Assembly (NCBI GenBank): GCA_002633025.1
Contig: NMRB01000357.1
Coordinates: 302,516-366,515, forward strand
Source of the DNA: Notospermus geniculatus
Lineage: Eukaryota > Nemertea > Pilidiophora > Heteronemertea > Lineidae
Length of the DNA stretch: 64,000 nucleotides
Direction of reading: 5' to 3'
Shown here one piece after another: positions 11,481 to 21,695 of this stretch. How positions within the stretch are numbered: position 1 is the stretch's first letter; each line of letters starts with the position of its first letter. Made by a program: the position numbers and the translations under genes. A model generated the notes under the pieces. The model saw nothing but the letters and a program-made list of their open reading frames with translations, searched no databases and had not been told where the DNA came from.

Positions 11481-14148
11481 GGTAGTTTGCAGGTTCCTCA
11501 TTGCTCGCTACAAGACTCCAGCACATTCAGTTTTGCTGACTTAGAGAACGTTTGGTCTGATCGAGCCACGTGGCGCTCTTAGTATATCACCATCGATGTG
11601 ATAATTTGCACATAACCCTCATTTACTGTTCAAATAATGATATTTGATTCATCGACTGCTTCATGTAAACATCGCTGCCCTGATGCCTATGAGATATTGA
11701 ACCCCGAGGAAGTGAAGGCTGCTAACTCGTGGTGTTTACATGCAATATCAATGTCAATTGTCGTTTGATTGTGTGAGCGCAAGAAGCAATCGTTCTGAAG
11801 CCATACAAAGACTTTCTTTGATGAGGTTGATAAGTGCGGAGAGCGATAGGGTAACAATGAAACGCAATGTCACTGAGCGGGGAAGTCTTAGTGATGAAAG
11901 GCCGTGATTGGTGACGATTTGGTCACGTGCATTCTGCACAGTTCCCTGCAGGTGTGTATCTTATTCCCTACTGTCCGATGAGGTTAGGTCAATCACGTTC
12001 CCAGGATCCTGCTGCATCGTCAGCCTTGAAATAAGTCATCACCGTTGAGGAAAAGACATGAGGGGCGAGGTTGTCAGTGAGATTACCAAAATCAAAGATG
12101 GCGCTCCAGTAATGACTGTGCTGCCACCTGCAAAGAGTGCTCCACTCGCTGGTTTGACATACTTTCGTGGTCTGTCCACGTTTCGATTTTCTCTATTCTA
12201 TGAATGTACGCTTTGCCTTCTTACAAAACAATCACACCCCAATATTGTTACCGCTGACGCATGATATCCGTGCTTGTCTTGTTGCACAGGATATGAAACA
12301 TTTCGGCTAATTTCTCCAAGCAGTAAATCATCCGATGTGTTATGACGCCATCTTGAAGATCGAGGCTCATGGTGGCTGTGGCGCCGGTCTGTAATCCTGG
12401 GTTCTGTGACCTTGACCTAGACTCTTCAGACTTGGTGTACATGTTGTGCTCTAAGAGACACATCCTCACCATCATCTTGCTGTTCTTGTTGACGTATTCC
12501 ATGGTTTGTCTCGGGTGAATATTATTGTTAGGTGCCTGCAGTAGCGGTAGCGTGTTTCTTCGGGCGATATGGCTGGTTACGTGGGCGTTATGCGGGGGTC
12601 TGACGATTTGTATACCCGGATTGGCTGCTATAGGGCACTAGTCTGTATCCTCGGGTGCATAGTGGCGGCAGGTTGCGTGGTTTAGGTCACACATACATCA
12701 AAGAAACAATGTCACGATCAGGAAATCCATTGATTTGTTCTCTAGATGCATCCAGGGGATGTCCGCAGGCGATGTGGCATGTCACGTGGGGTCGAGATCA
12801 GAGGCTTCTCCGACCACTTCCGCACAGATCAGCCATATTATTGACCCAAAACGATATCAATGGACACGCAGTATTTATTTACCTTTCACAAATGAGCGGT
12901 ACATTACCTATCTAAGACGGTTGACTCTCAATAGATGAGTTGCAGAAACAGAATTTGACCAAACCAGACGTCAAAATGCCGGTTCGACCACCGCATTGTT
13001 GCGTCTTTTGATTCGTGGTTATGGCGTCTGATTTGACTTTGATGGCGTCGCTGTGATGATGACCTAATTCAATTCTGCAATAGGCCTTCATTTTGGATAT
13101 CGTTAGAAGCTTTCAATTCAAAGGCAGAGGCAATACTACATGTATCTGTGACAGTAGACTGCCAGCAGACTCACGCACCTCGTAAACTGAAAAGCCAGCG
13201 AGGAGCCTGGCTTCTCAAAAAACACCTCTTGATGGAACGTGCTTATTAGGGTTTCGGGATCTCTCTTGCAAAGTATCGTCACAAACACGGCGTCTTCTGT
13301 CTGAGCTGCGGAGGGCTGTTGCAAGTCACTATTTGAATGATTGGCTTATTGTACAATGTTTATTGATCCCCGAGTAACTTTCAATGTGAGGTCTTGTTTT
13401 TCATACTTGAGAGTGCAGACGACAACTCATTGAGTTACCGAGTCTAAGAGGACACCAGGTGTGGGGAGAAGATCTCGAACATGAGAGACCTTTATAACTA
13501 AACCCTTGAAAGGGCGACGTGAATAAGGATGCCTTTGCCCAAAGACGAGCAGTCTCATGTCCTGGACTGCCAGCAATAAGAGGCCTTGTTGCTAAAATTG
13601 TCTCCTGATAAAGTGGCAGAATAAACGATGCTTGAATTCGCAGATCTGCACACTTCTGCCAAATCTCAACCTAACCCCCTCTGTCGGTTGTCTGCGTCAC
13701 GTCATTCAGCTTCAGATCTAGGTTATGGTTGAGATTTCGGCGGAAGTGCGCGCAGATCTTTGTCATTTACGTCAATTTGAGATCCGTCTCTTGAAGTTCA
13801 GGTCATGTCCTTCTGATTGTTAATAATTCACATTGTGAGCTGTTCATGTTTTCAACACGCCGTCAGTAGAATTTCTCACGAAACCTTGATTTGAGGACGA
13901 GGAATGACATTTCCTTGATTAAAGTTCAGACATGTTGTTGTCAGGTTTGGTAGACGATCTCGTGGTAAGACGATGGTTGATCCAGCTGTTCAGGTGTAGA
14001 CATTGTGATAAGAAAGAGCGGTGTATCTTAAACGTTGTCTTCCCCTTTCGCCTTCCATATGTTATGTCTGGGGTTCGGGATAGGATTTGTATGAGGGGGG
14101 AATTGTACAGGGGCGAAATGAAAATGAACCACCAGACGACAGTACGTG

Positions 14149-14309
14149 CACAGGCGGTCGTCTACACGGCAACATTTTACTGCGACACGCTGTACAATGC
14201 CTAGGCCCATCCCCATGACGTCATGACGCCCTGCCCTGACGTCATGGGGATGGGCGTAGGCATTGTACAGCGTGTTGCAGTAAAATGTTGCCGTGTAGAC
14301 GACCGCCTG
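14149..14309. mobile_element. 161-bp near-perfect palindromic MITE with 8-bp target duplication (hAT-like)
   Basis: Inverted ends CAGGCGGTCGTCTACACGGC continue for more than 60 bases with few mismatches around a TGACGTCATGG centre. The same 8 bases, AGTACGTG, flank both sides (14141-14148 and 14310-14317; two extra bases sit at the left end). Copy A has a single GACCGTACGCGGGGTC at about 5317-5332, the empty site. An 8-bp duplication is typical of hAT transposons, and the assignment rests on that. Confidence 0.85.
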
Positions 14310-15053
14310 AGTACGTGGGGTCGCCACAAAAACATGGAAAATAGCGACTCTCTTTGATATGACAGGTTTTCTTCGGCCACTCCGGTCTCCTCCTATACAT
14401 TAGTCGCCAGTTGTAGTTTATAGGGCTGATAGTGCCATTATGGTGCTCAGCATTCGGTGTCATTAGTGGGGGATGGAGAATATAGCACTTATGAGAAATC
14501 AACGGTCATATTGTGTCACGTGATATCGCCTGCCGGAACAAATCCACATATCAAAGGGAGGGCTAATTGTGCGTCTGTTGAGGCCACCACTTCCTGAAGT
14601 GGCTACCAGCTGGCTGTTTCCCACGTGTCAATCTAACTTAGCTAATACCCCCTTGTTTATTGATACTTTAGGGAGACAAGTATCGATTACACGGATATTT
14701 CCGACGAAGTCTCGTTCTGACGCGCGAGAACTTACGCCATCGGGACGTCATCTGTGCACGTGGTCTAGCAACCTCCTGCGCATGTCCAGATTGACTACTT
14801 CCGGTCGTCAATGCTATATTCTATTGGTTCTGCTGTGGAGGAAGTGATCTAGCTGCCCCTCATTGGAACTCTTAGGCTAAGAATCCATTCACGCGATTTT
14901 CTTGCCGCAGACGCTCGAAAGCATTGTTTGTTTCCACCGCGTTGGTCGTGGACAAAGGATGCGACATCGCGCGGCACGAAAATCGCTAAGAATCCATTTA
15001 CGCGAATTTCTAGTGATGCGATGCCGCAACCATTGTTTGTTTCCTCCTCGTTA

Positions 15054-15193
15054 GGGTGGGTATACACTACACGCGATTCGCACAACGCATGCGATGGTTC
15101 TTTGTTATTTCATGCCGCAATGCCTCGCAAACAAAAGCAATTCGCGTGCGATTCCAAATCGCTTGGCGAATCGCTTCTAGTGTGCACCCACCC
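15054..15193. mobile_element. Harbinger-like MITE with TTA target duplication
   Basis: The inverted ends GGGTGGGTATACACTACACG and CTAGTGTGCACCCACCC are flanked on each side by TTA. The interior has GCGATTCGC/GCGAATCGC arms. Confidence 0.7.
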
Positions 15194-15329
15194 TTAGGCA
15201 AAGAATCCATTCACGCGATTTTTCTTGCCGCAGACGCTCGAAAGCATTGTTTGTTTCCGCCGCGTTGGTCGTGGACAAAGGATGCGACATCGCGCGGCAC
15301 GAAAATCGCGTGAATGGATTCTTAGCCTT

Positions 15330-15545
15330 AAGCCCAGTTCACACTGCCACGATTCCGACCACGATGCCTCTACGAAATGCTTTCGTGGTGTTCCTATAGG
15401 CTTCGTGATGCCTTCCTACAGACTTCTTGTTTTTCGTGATAATCCGCACCCATTGTAACACTAAGGCCACGATCCCTCTACGAAAATATTTCAGAGGATT
15501 CGTAGAGGCATCGTGGTCGGAATCGTGGCAGTGTGAACTGGGCTT
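15330..15545. mobile_element. Harbinger-like MITE, AGCCCAGTTCACACTGCC ends
   Basis: Inverted ends AGCCCAGTTCACACTGCCAC extend about 45 bases (ATTCCGACCACGATGCCTCT). TTA flanks each end. No coding capacity. Confidence 0.75.
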
Positions 15546-16059
15546 TAGTCGTGGACAAAGGATGCGACATCTTATCTTTCCCTAACCAGATGATTTTGCA
15601 ACCAGGAATCCATCCTGCTCCTTACCTACTTTCAGCGTCTCACCTGTAAAAGCAGTCTTGAGGCTGTAGTAGCAGCGCTGATGATTTAGTGGGCGTTGAT
15701 CGTTGCTTTGACGAGAAATTGCATGTCATCAGTCGTCATGAAGAGACCTACCAGGCCAGTTTTTTTCTGTGAGTTGCGCCCATGCTGGTGATTCAAAATT
15801 TCGCCAAAAGCAGTAATTTTTTATCAGTCAGTGTGAGTACAGCTCGAGAAAGCAACACCCTGTTTTCACCCACTTACGGGTCGTTGTGATGGAATCTAAT
15901 GTCCCCGTCTTCCTGAAAGTCAACGTGCATTGTTTGTCACAGGATTAAGGGTACCGTATGTAAATGTATTGATGGGGGACATCACATATCGGGGGATATT
16001 AGATTCTATTACACCGGGACTTTCTCTCCTGGAGGAGCCGGTGTTTTTGAAAGTTTCCC

Positions 16060-16155
16060 GTCTGTGAGTAGAGTGGTTCCCGTCCCGCGGCGCTCGATCC
16101 AAACGGACAGTAGCGCCGCTTGAGTGGAGCGGCAAAGGTGGGAACCAGTCTAATC
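16060..16155. mobile_element. MITE-like GC-rich inverted repeat (copy B)
   Basis: Duplicate of 6655-6752 (GTAGAGTGGTTCCCGTCCCG ... TTGAGTGGAGCGGCAAAGG). Confidence 0.5.
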
Positions 16156-16330
16156 TGTGCGTGTTCCCCTGTGATTTTCTGAATAACCTGCGACTCGACA
16201 ATAGGGAACACACAGAGAAAGGTGTCGATCTATCTGCCAGTGTTTCCAAAACAAAGGGAAACACTGACACACGAAACACTGGCAGATGTTGCGCCGGACA
16301 AAGTAAGGCTGTTGAGGCAAAGAGGCTCAG

Positions 16331-17377
16331 CCAGAGCTGCCAAAACAGAGAGCACCTTCCACTCTGACGTCGTGACTTTACGCGACCCTCTACACCAATC
16401 TGATGGTCTTTCCCAGTTGCTTCCGACGCCCTGAAGGGAAACAACAACTGACTTAAGTTGATTATCTGGAAATGTCGGTGTAAGTCGGATTTATTTGTCT
16501 ACCGCCACATCACTCTTGACTTTGTCATAGATGGTGTCAGGTATAATCACCGTCATGCTGTTTTAAGAGGTGCAATACGTGGCCGAGTAAAAAATAGTGG
16601 ATTTATGACGTGTTATGGGCCCAGCCTGGGCCAATATGGCTGATAACTGGCCATTGGGGTCCAATCTCCTTCTCTTAAGCCACGCTATTCATCACTAGGT
16701 CAAGGTCAGTTTTACTGGTGCCAAGAGGCAGGGTTAAGTTAGGGACAGTTCTCCTTACTCAAATCAACCTGTAATTGGCTCTTCGATTTCCTATTTCACC
16801 CAATCAGAACGTCCGACACTCAGTGATAGTCAATAAAGTAACCTATCATGATTGAATAATATAGCGACTCACGCAATAAAATCTCAGTTATGATTGCCGT
16901 GTGATAGGTACACCTAGCACGCCATTTTCTTGTAGAAAGAATACAGTAGAATACAGGACATGTAATTGCGTGTCAATCAAATACTTCCAAGTGAGTGGGT
17001 TCCCGTATTTTTCGAGAGATAAATCAGGCCAAAATTACTGCACATTTTCTTTCGTATGCTTCTGTGATGAGCCCTTCTAATTACAATGTATTTGCTTATT
17101 TAAGGAAGAGGCGAACGGCTGCACCAATCACTATCAAACATTCATCTCGTAATACAAATCGTCGATGACACCCACTGGCGCTGCTCCCACGCCCGAGCTC
17201 GCCACGGCTTCCACTAACATGTTGTCATTCCTAATGTCACAACAAATAACTGCGGCCTTCCAATTTCCTCCCTTTTCCATCAGCTACTATGTGAGGTCCT
17301 AAATCCACCGATATTTCCCTTTGGAATACCCCCAGTAATCAGGTCCATTCGCCATGGTTAGGGCTGGTTTGTGGTGC
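16331..17377. other. Gene-free stretch
   Basis: No recognisable gene, RNA or element. Sequence here is AT-richer than the duplication to its left, and open frames are under 65 codons. Confidence 0.45.
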
Positions 17378-18183
17378 TGGTTCAAAGGTCACAGGGTCAA
17401 GGTCAGATAAAATTCACTGCCGAACCCCGTGAAATGCAAGTCTCAACATTACTGAAGGAATGGGGACAGGTTTTTCATGGGTAACAGAAACCATTTTTTG
17501 GATGAAACATAAAATATATGCTCCCAATAGTGGAGTGTCAACAGAGAAAACGTGACTTCATGACGTCATTGGGTCACATAAGCCGCAACGCCATCTATTG
17601 TTTCACAGGATAGCCATTGTTTATGGCCACTCAAATTTCTCTGCACAGTGTGTCCTGTCGAACTTGCTGCCAAGTCAGATAAAATAGAAGGTGGTTTTCG
17701 GTGTCCTGACGGTAGCCAGAAGATGTGTTTAATCATTTATGACCATGAAATATCGGTGCGACAAAAATACAATACTTTATTCTACACATTGTCAAATCCG
17801 TCATACCAAATAAAAACCAACGATCTTCAAATTCATAATTCACAATTAATAATATCTGTCATTTGATCAAGATAAAACATCAATTATTCATACCTTACTC
17901 GACGTCAAGTTGGAAATTTGTGAAAGGTTTTCAAGAACGGACGAAAAGTTTTCCCGTCCATTTATATGGCAAAAACAAACACATGTATTTGCACAATTTG
18001 TGAAAGGTTTTCAAGAACGGACGAAAAGGTTTCGCGTCCATTTATATGGCAAAAACAAATACATGTATTTGCACAATTTGTGAAAGGTTTTCAAGAACGG
18101 ACGAAAAGTATTCGCGTCCATTTATATGGCAAAAACAAATACATGTATTTGCACAATTTGTGAAAGGTTTTCAAGAACGGACG
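17378..18183. repeat. 0.8-kb direct repeat, left copy, ending in an 80-bp minisatellite
   Basis: The block beginning CTGGTTCAAAGGTCACAGGG is repeated immediately to the right of an N at 18184. From about 17918 it consists of just over three tandem 80-bp units (GTGAAAGGTTTTCAAGAACG ... GGCAAAAACAAATACATG). Because 80 is not a multiple of three, the open frames here shift through the units and are not genes. Confidence 0.85.
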
Positions 18184-18184
18184 N
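18184..18184. other. Single N: assembly seam
   Basis: One undetermined base separates the end of the minisatellite from a second copy of the sequence that starts at 17378. This placement suggests an assembly join rather than a miscalled base. A second isolated N is at 19069 in a G-rich run. Confidence 0.8.
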
Positions 18185-18870
18185 CTGGTTCAAAGGTCAC
18201 AGGGTCAAGGTCAGATAAAATTCACTGCCGAACCCCGTGAAATGCAAGTCTCAACATTACTGAAGGAATGGGGACAGGTTTTTCATGGGTAACAGAAACC
18301 ATTTTTTGGATGAAACATAAAATATATGCTCCCAATAGTGGAGTGTCAACAGAGAAAACGTGACTTCATGACGTCATTGGGTCACATACGCCGCAACGCC
18401 ATCTATTGTTTCACAGGATAGCCATTGTTTATGGCCACTCAAATTTCTCTGCACAGTGTGTCCTGTCGAACTTGCTGCCAAGTCAGATAAAATAGAAGGT
18501 GGTTTTCGGTATCCTGACGGTAGCCAGAAGATGTGTTTAATCATTTATGACCATGAAATATCGGTGCGACAAAAATACAATACTTTATTCTACACATTGT
18601 CAAATCCGTCATACCAAATAAAAAACAACGATCTCCAAATTCATAATTCACAATTGATAATATCTGTCATTTGATCAAGATAAAACATCAATTATTCATA
18701 CCTTACTCGACGTCAAGTTGGAAATTTGTGAAAGGTTTTCAAGAACGGGCGAAAAGTTTTCCCGTCCATTTATATGGCAAAAACAAATATGTACATGTAT
18801 TTGTACAATTTGTGAAAGGTTTTCAAGAACGGGCGAAAAGGTTTCGCGCCCATTGATGGCAAAGCAATAT
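18185..18870. repeat. 0.8-kb direct repeat, right copy
   Basis: Repeats 17378-18010 with few substitutions (for example AGCCGC/ACGCCGC and GTGTCC/GTATCC) and retains about one and a half minisatellite units at 18725-18860. Confidence 0.85.
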
Positions 18871-19926
18871 TTGTACAATTTTAATGTCTGAAGGTCGAAC
18901 CGGGTACGATTAAAGGGACGATTTTCTCTAGTCTGAGAATATCAGGACAACAGACAATCATAGTCGTTGGCCTAACCGGTGAGTGAGAAAACTCACCTCA
19001 ATGTATCCTGTGTGGAGTCGAGGGTGATTTGCTGCGAAGGGGACGAAGAGGTGTGTGTGTGGGGGGGGNAGAGGTGTGTGTGGGGGGGGGGGGGGGGGTA
19101 AACGTTACCCAGCCGTTCAAAGAACATGAAACGTCGTTTGTTTCAATGTATGTTGTATTTCTTTCATCATCTCGCCAAGGCTGGACGTGACGCCATGCAA
19201 GAACAGGAAACAGTATTGACATCATACAGTATTCGTGAACCTTTAATTTGTCTTTGGTCTACATATATGATGATTTGTCCAAGGCTGGACGTGACGCCAC
19301 CCAAAGACAAATCAACAGGAAATACTGATGTCATACAGCGTTCGTGAACTTCATATTTGTGATTGGTGATTGTCAAACGGAAGTGTTAAACGAGGCGAGG
19401 CTGATGTAATCCAAACATCAAGCTCTAGATAAGGGAGCGCCATTACAAAATGAGGCAAATAGACTCCTTTCAGTTCGTGATTAATCACAGACGATACATA
19501 TACATCTCGACTGAACTCTTTCCATATATCATTGGTTAATGATCACAGTTTAACTGACGGACCAATTACAGTTTAACTTGCCGACCAATCATCTTCCTTC
19601 TTACATTCCCTGCGGAGTATTGACTGATGAGCGACGTGACCGCGTGACAATTTGGAGAAATGAGCACATCAAACACAAGAAAAGGACGCGTTGTGCAATT
19701 CAAAGGACGTGAAAGATTGGCGTAATGAATGTGAACTTGATGTCCTCATCGTTTAGGAAATACGAACAGCAGGCGGATTACTCAGGGCCGATTTAATAAA
19801 CGATAGTTAACCATTGGTTATGCTTAGTCAATGGTTAACCAGTGGTTTAGGAATGGTGAATTTTATAAACAGAGTGCCACAATTTGAACACAGGAGAGTT
19901 CCACATAGCTACTTGATAGTGTAGCC
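18871..19926. other. Gene-free spacer with G-rich microsatellite and a short tandem repeat
   Basis: 19053-19100 is a GTGTGTG/poly-G tract containing an N. Two roughly 100-bp related units share AAGGCTGGACGTGACGCCA (starting near 19168 and 19281). 19785-19880 is a short palindrome (GGGCCGATTTAATAAACG ... TTTTATAAACAGAGTG). No gene is seen. Confidence 0.5.
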
Positions 19927-20163
19927 TGTATTGACGAATCACTATTCATATGTTTCGATCGGAATTGACTGTATTAAATAACGAAAAACACGGAAAATTG
20001 TCAACAAAATTCGCTCGGCGGTTCACGCTCTGTCGTTTTATTAATTCACCCACACTATCCATAGGTGGCGCGTTCGCGCCATTCACAGTCATTATGCTAC
20101 GTCATGCAAATTATGCTACGTCATACAAATTAAACCTATCACCAATGGGCATTCGCCCCAACA
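19927..20163 (-). repeat. 3' LTR of the BEL/Pao element (237 bp)
   Basis: On the element strand it starts TGTTGGGGCG and ends CAATACA, the TG...CA form of LTRs. It has the same length as the 5' LTR at 27634-27870 but differs at about ten positions by hand count. A polypurine tract abuts its inner edge. Confidence 0.9.
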
Positions 20164-20177
20164 TTTCCTCCCCCTCA
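20164..20177 (-). promoter_or_regulatory. Polypurine tract of the BEL/Pao element
   Basis: The element-strand sequence TGAGGGGGAGGAAA directly precedes the TG of the 3' LTR, where the plus-strand primer of LTR elements lies. Confidence 0.85.
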
Positions 20178-20837
20178 TGAACAGATCGAAAACTGGAAGT
20201 AAGATGAGATGTTCATAAAACATGTAAATTGAGTGTCCCATGAAGACCGAATGTTCATAAAACGAGTATCTCTTGAAGACCGAATGAGTACAAACTCAAA
20301 GAATAGTTCACACAGATGTCTCTTAAAGACCTATTGAGAGCTCTCCGATAAGTGCACAGTCCGAAAATAACGAATCGGTCCTAGACTATATGGAGACATT
20401 TCGTTGGAGAATATCGTACTATACGTCGCCGCATAAGTAATTTTCGTCCGTTACGTCGCTTAGCTGCAAGATACCTATTGAGAGCTCTCCGATAAGTGCA
20501 CAGTCCGAAAAGAACGACTCGGTCCAAAGACTCCGATCAAACGATTGTTAGCTCTTATAGCTCGACACACATGGTAACTCCTCTAAGAGTTCGCGTTACA
20601 TTAGCTAAGAAAACTGCGGTTCCAACAAATATTAAAATTGAACAATAGAAACTTCTCGTACACTAGCAACTGCAAGAACAAAACATCATCAACCGACACG
20701 TCGAAAACATGGAAAACTTAGAACGTCATACTGGTCAGAATGTGATTGTCTCATTCCTTTCGATTTTCATCGTCACGTATCCTGAACTAGGCGCTGTAGT
20801 AAAGTAACAGACTGCTCAAAGTCTAACAAGTTCCTGA
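20178..20837 (-). other. 3' untranslated region of the BEL/Pao element
   Basis: About 660 bp between the integrase stop and the polypurine tract, without an ORF. It contains a direct repeat of roughly 55 bp (20329-20390 and 20472-20525) built on CCTATTGAGAGCTCTCCGAT, itself holding the palindrome GAGAGCTCTC. Confidence 0.7.
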
Positions 20838-21695
20838 TTACTCATGGGTGACCAATGGGCACAGCTTGGTCACCGGCCGTACGTACTCTCGACCTCCACT
20901 CTTCACCTTCACAACTCGTACGTTTCCATCGGACCCAGGAAAGACCTGTGTAACGACAGCAAGTGGCCATTTTCCGCGAGGGTTGTCCTGGTTTACCATG
21001 AGGCAGACGTCATCCACCTTGAGATTCTCAACCTCTCTGAACCATTTTCCCCGTGTGTTGAGCTCGGCCAGGATTTCCCGCATCCATCTCTTCCAGTACT
21101 CAGCTACCAGCTGCTGGATATATCTCCATCGTTTCCTGGGGTTCTTGGCAAGGTCTTCAACGACTCTAGGAGCCAACTGCCCGCCTGCTTGACCCATAAG
21201 AAAATGATTTGGCGTGAGCACGTGTTGATCGTCTGGGTCGGCACTGCAGTAACTCAAAGGACGAGAATTTAGGAGTCCTTCCGCTTCCACAACAGCTGTT
21301 AAGAATTCCTCATCGTTGATGCCCTTGTCTCCAAGGATGGCACTCATGGCTCGCTTGGCCTGTTTTATCATTGCTTCAAATACACCACCGTGGTGTGATG
21401 CGGTGGGGGGATTGAAGCGCCACTCGATGCCTTCATTTGCCGCATAATCCGCGACCTGGTCGTTGTTCAACGCTTGGACCAACTCCCTTAACTCTCTGTA
21501 GGCCCCTACAAAATTCGAACCGTTGTCCGAGACGACAAATTCTGGTTTGCCGCGACGAGCTGTCATCCGCGAAAATGCATTCAAGAAACCTGCCGTGTCA
21601 AGGGAATAGGCGATTTCTAGATGTACCACCCTGGAAGTGGTACAGGTAAACAAGCAGAGATATCTCTTGGCACTTGTCTTACGGCTAATCTTCAC
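20838..21695 (-). CDS. Integrase portion of BEL/Pao polyprotein (separate frame)
   Basis: A 285-codon frame encoding the integrase core and C-terminal domain, which join the reverse-transcribed element to host DNA. VVSDNGSNF carries one catalytic aspartate (residue 57) and HHGGVFEAMIKQAKRA the glutamate (residue 107). The first aspartate of the triad and the zinc-binding part lie upstream, in the shifted frame and in the main pol ORF. The C-terminus (GKWPLAVVTQVFPGSDGNVR) is the conserved tail of BEL/Pao integrases. The ATG is internal to the family's protein and is not a true start. The frame is offset by one base from the preceding ORF, with a four-base overlap, so this is a continuation of pol broken by an indel or expressed by frameshifting. 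Confidence 0.9.
   Translation of the reverse strand: MKISRKTSAKRYLCLFTCTTSRVVHLEIAYSLDTAGFLNAFSRMTARRGKPEFVVSDNGSNFVGAYRELRELVQALNNDQVADYAANEGIEWRFNPPTASHHGGVFEAMIKQAKRAMSAILGDKGINDEEFLTAVVEAEGLLNSRPLSYCSADPDDQHVLTPNHFLMGQAGGQLAPRVVEDLAKNPRKRWRYIQQLVAEYWKRWMREILAELNTRGKWFREVENLKVDDVCLMVNQDNPRGKWPLAVVTQVFPGSDGNVRVVKVKSGGREYVRPVTKLCPLVTHE

Larger units (their letters stand above)
14868..15549. mobile_element. Nested stack of TTA-flanked palindromic MITEs (Harbinger-like)
   Basis: The outer arms read TTA-GGCTAAGAATCCATTCACGC at the left and the complement followed by TTA at about 15303-15330. Inside are partial repeats of the same unit (AAGCATTGTTTGTTTCC, GTCGTGGACAAAGGATGCG). A second element occupies 15054-15193 and a third 15330-15545 abuts the outer end. 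All are bounded by TTA, the 3-bp target duplication usual for PIF/Harbinger. Copy A lacks the whole stack and has unrelated sequence at 5850-6180. Confidence 0.7.
8601..16330. repeat. Tandem segmental duplication, copy B
   Basis: Second copy of the 1-6925 block. Relative to copy A it has about 365 extra bases near 8711-9075 (completing a palindromic element of which copy A keeps only the right half), a 161-bp palindromic insertion at 14149-14309 and a stack of nested elements at 14868-15549. It lacks the 138-bp element at 1655-1792 of copy A. No gene is recognisable. Confidence 0.9.

Noticed and set aside
17387-17412. AGGTCA half-site clusters (AAAGGTCACAGGGTCAAGGTCAG) as nuclear-receptor elements
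   Set aside because: The word recurs in several repeats of this window and looks like repeat-derived sequence.
17918-18183. Regularly spaced repeats that could suggest a CRISPR array
   Set aside because: The 80-bp units are contiguous with no unique spacers, in an animal genome; it is an ordinary minisatellite.
19950-20180. Open frame of about 76 codons that recurs at 27657 and 29021
   Set aside because: It lies within the 237-bp LTR and recurs only because the LTR does; there is no homology or start context for a gene.
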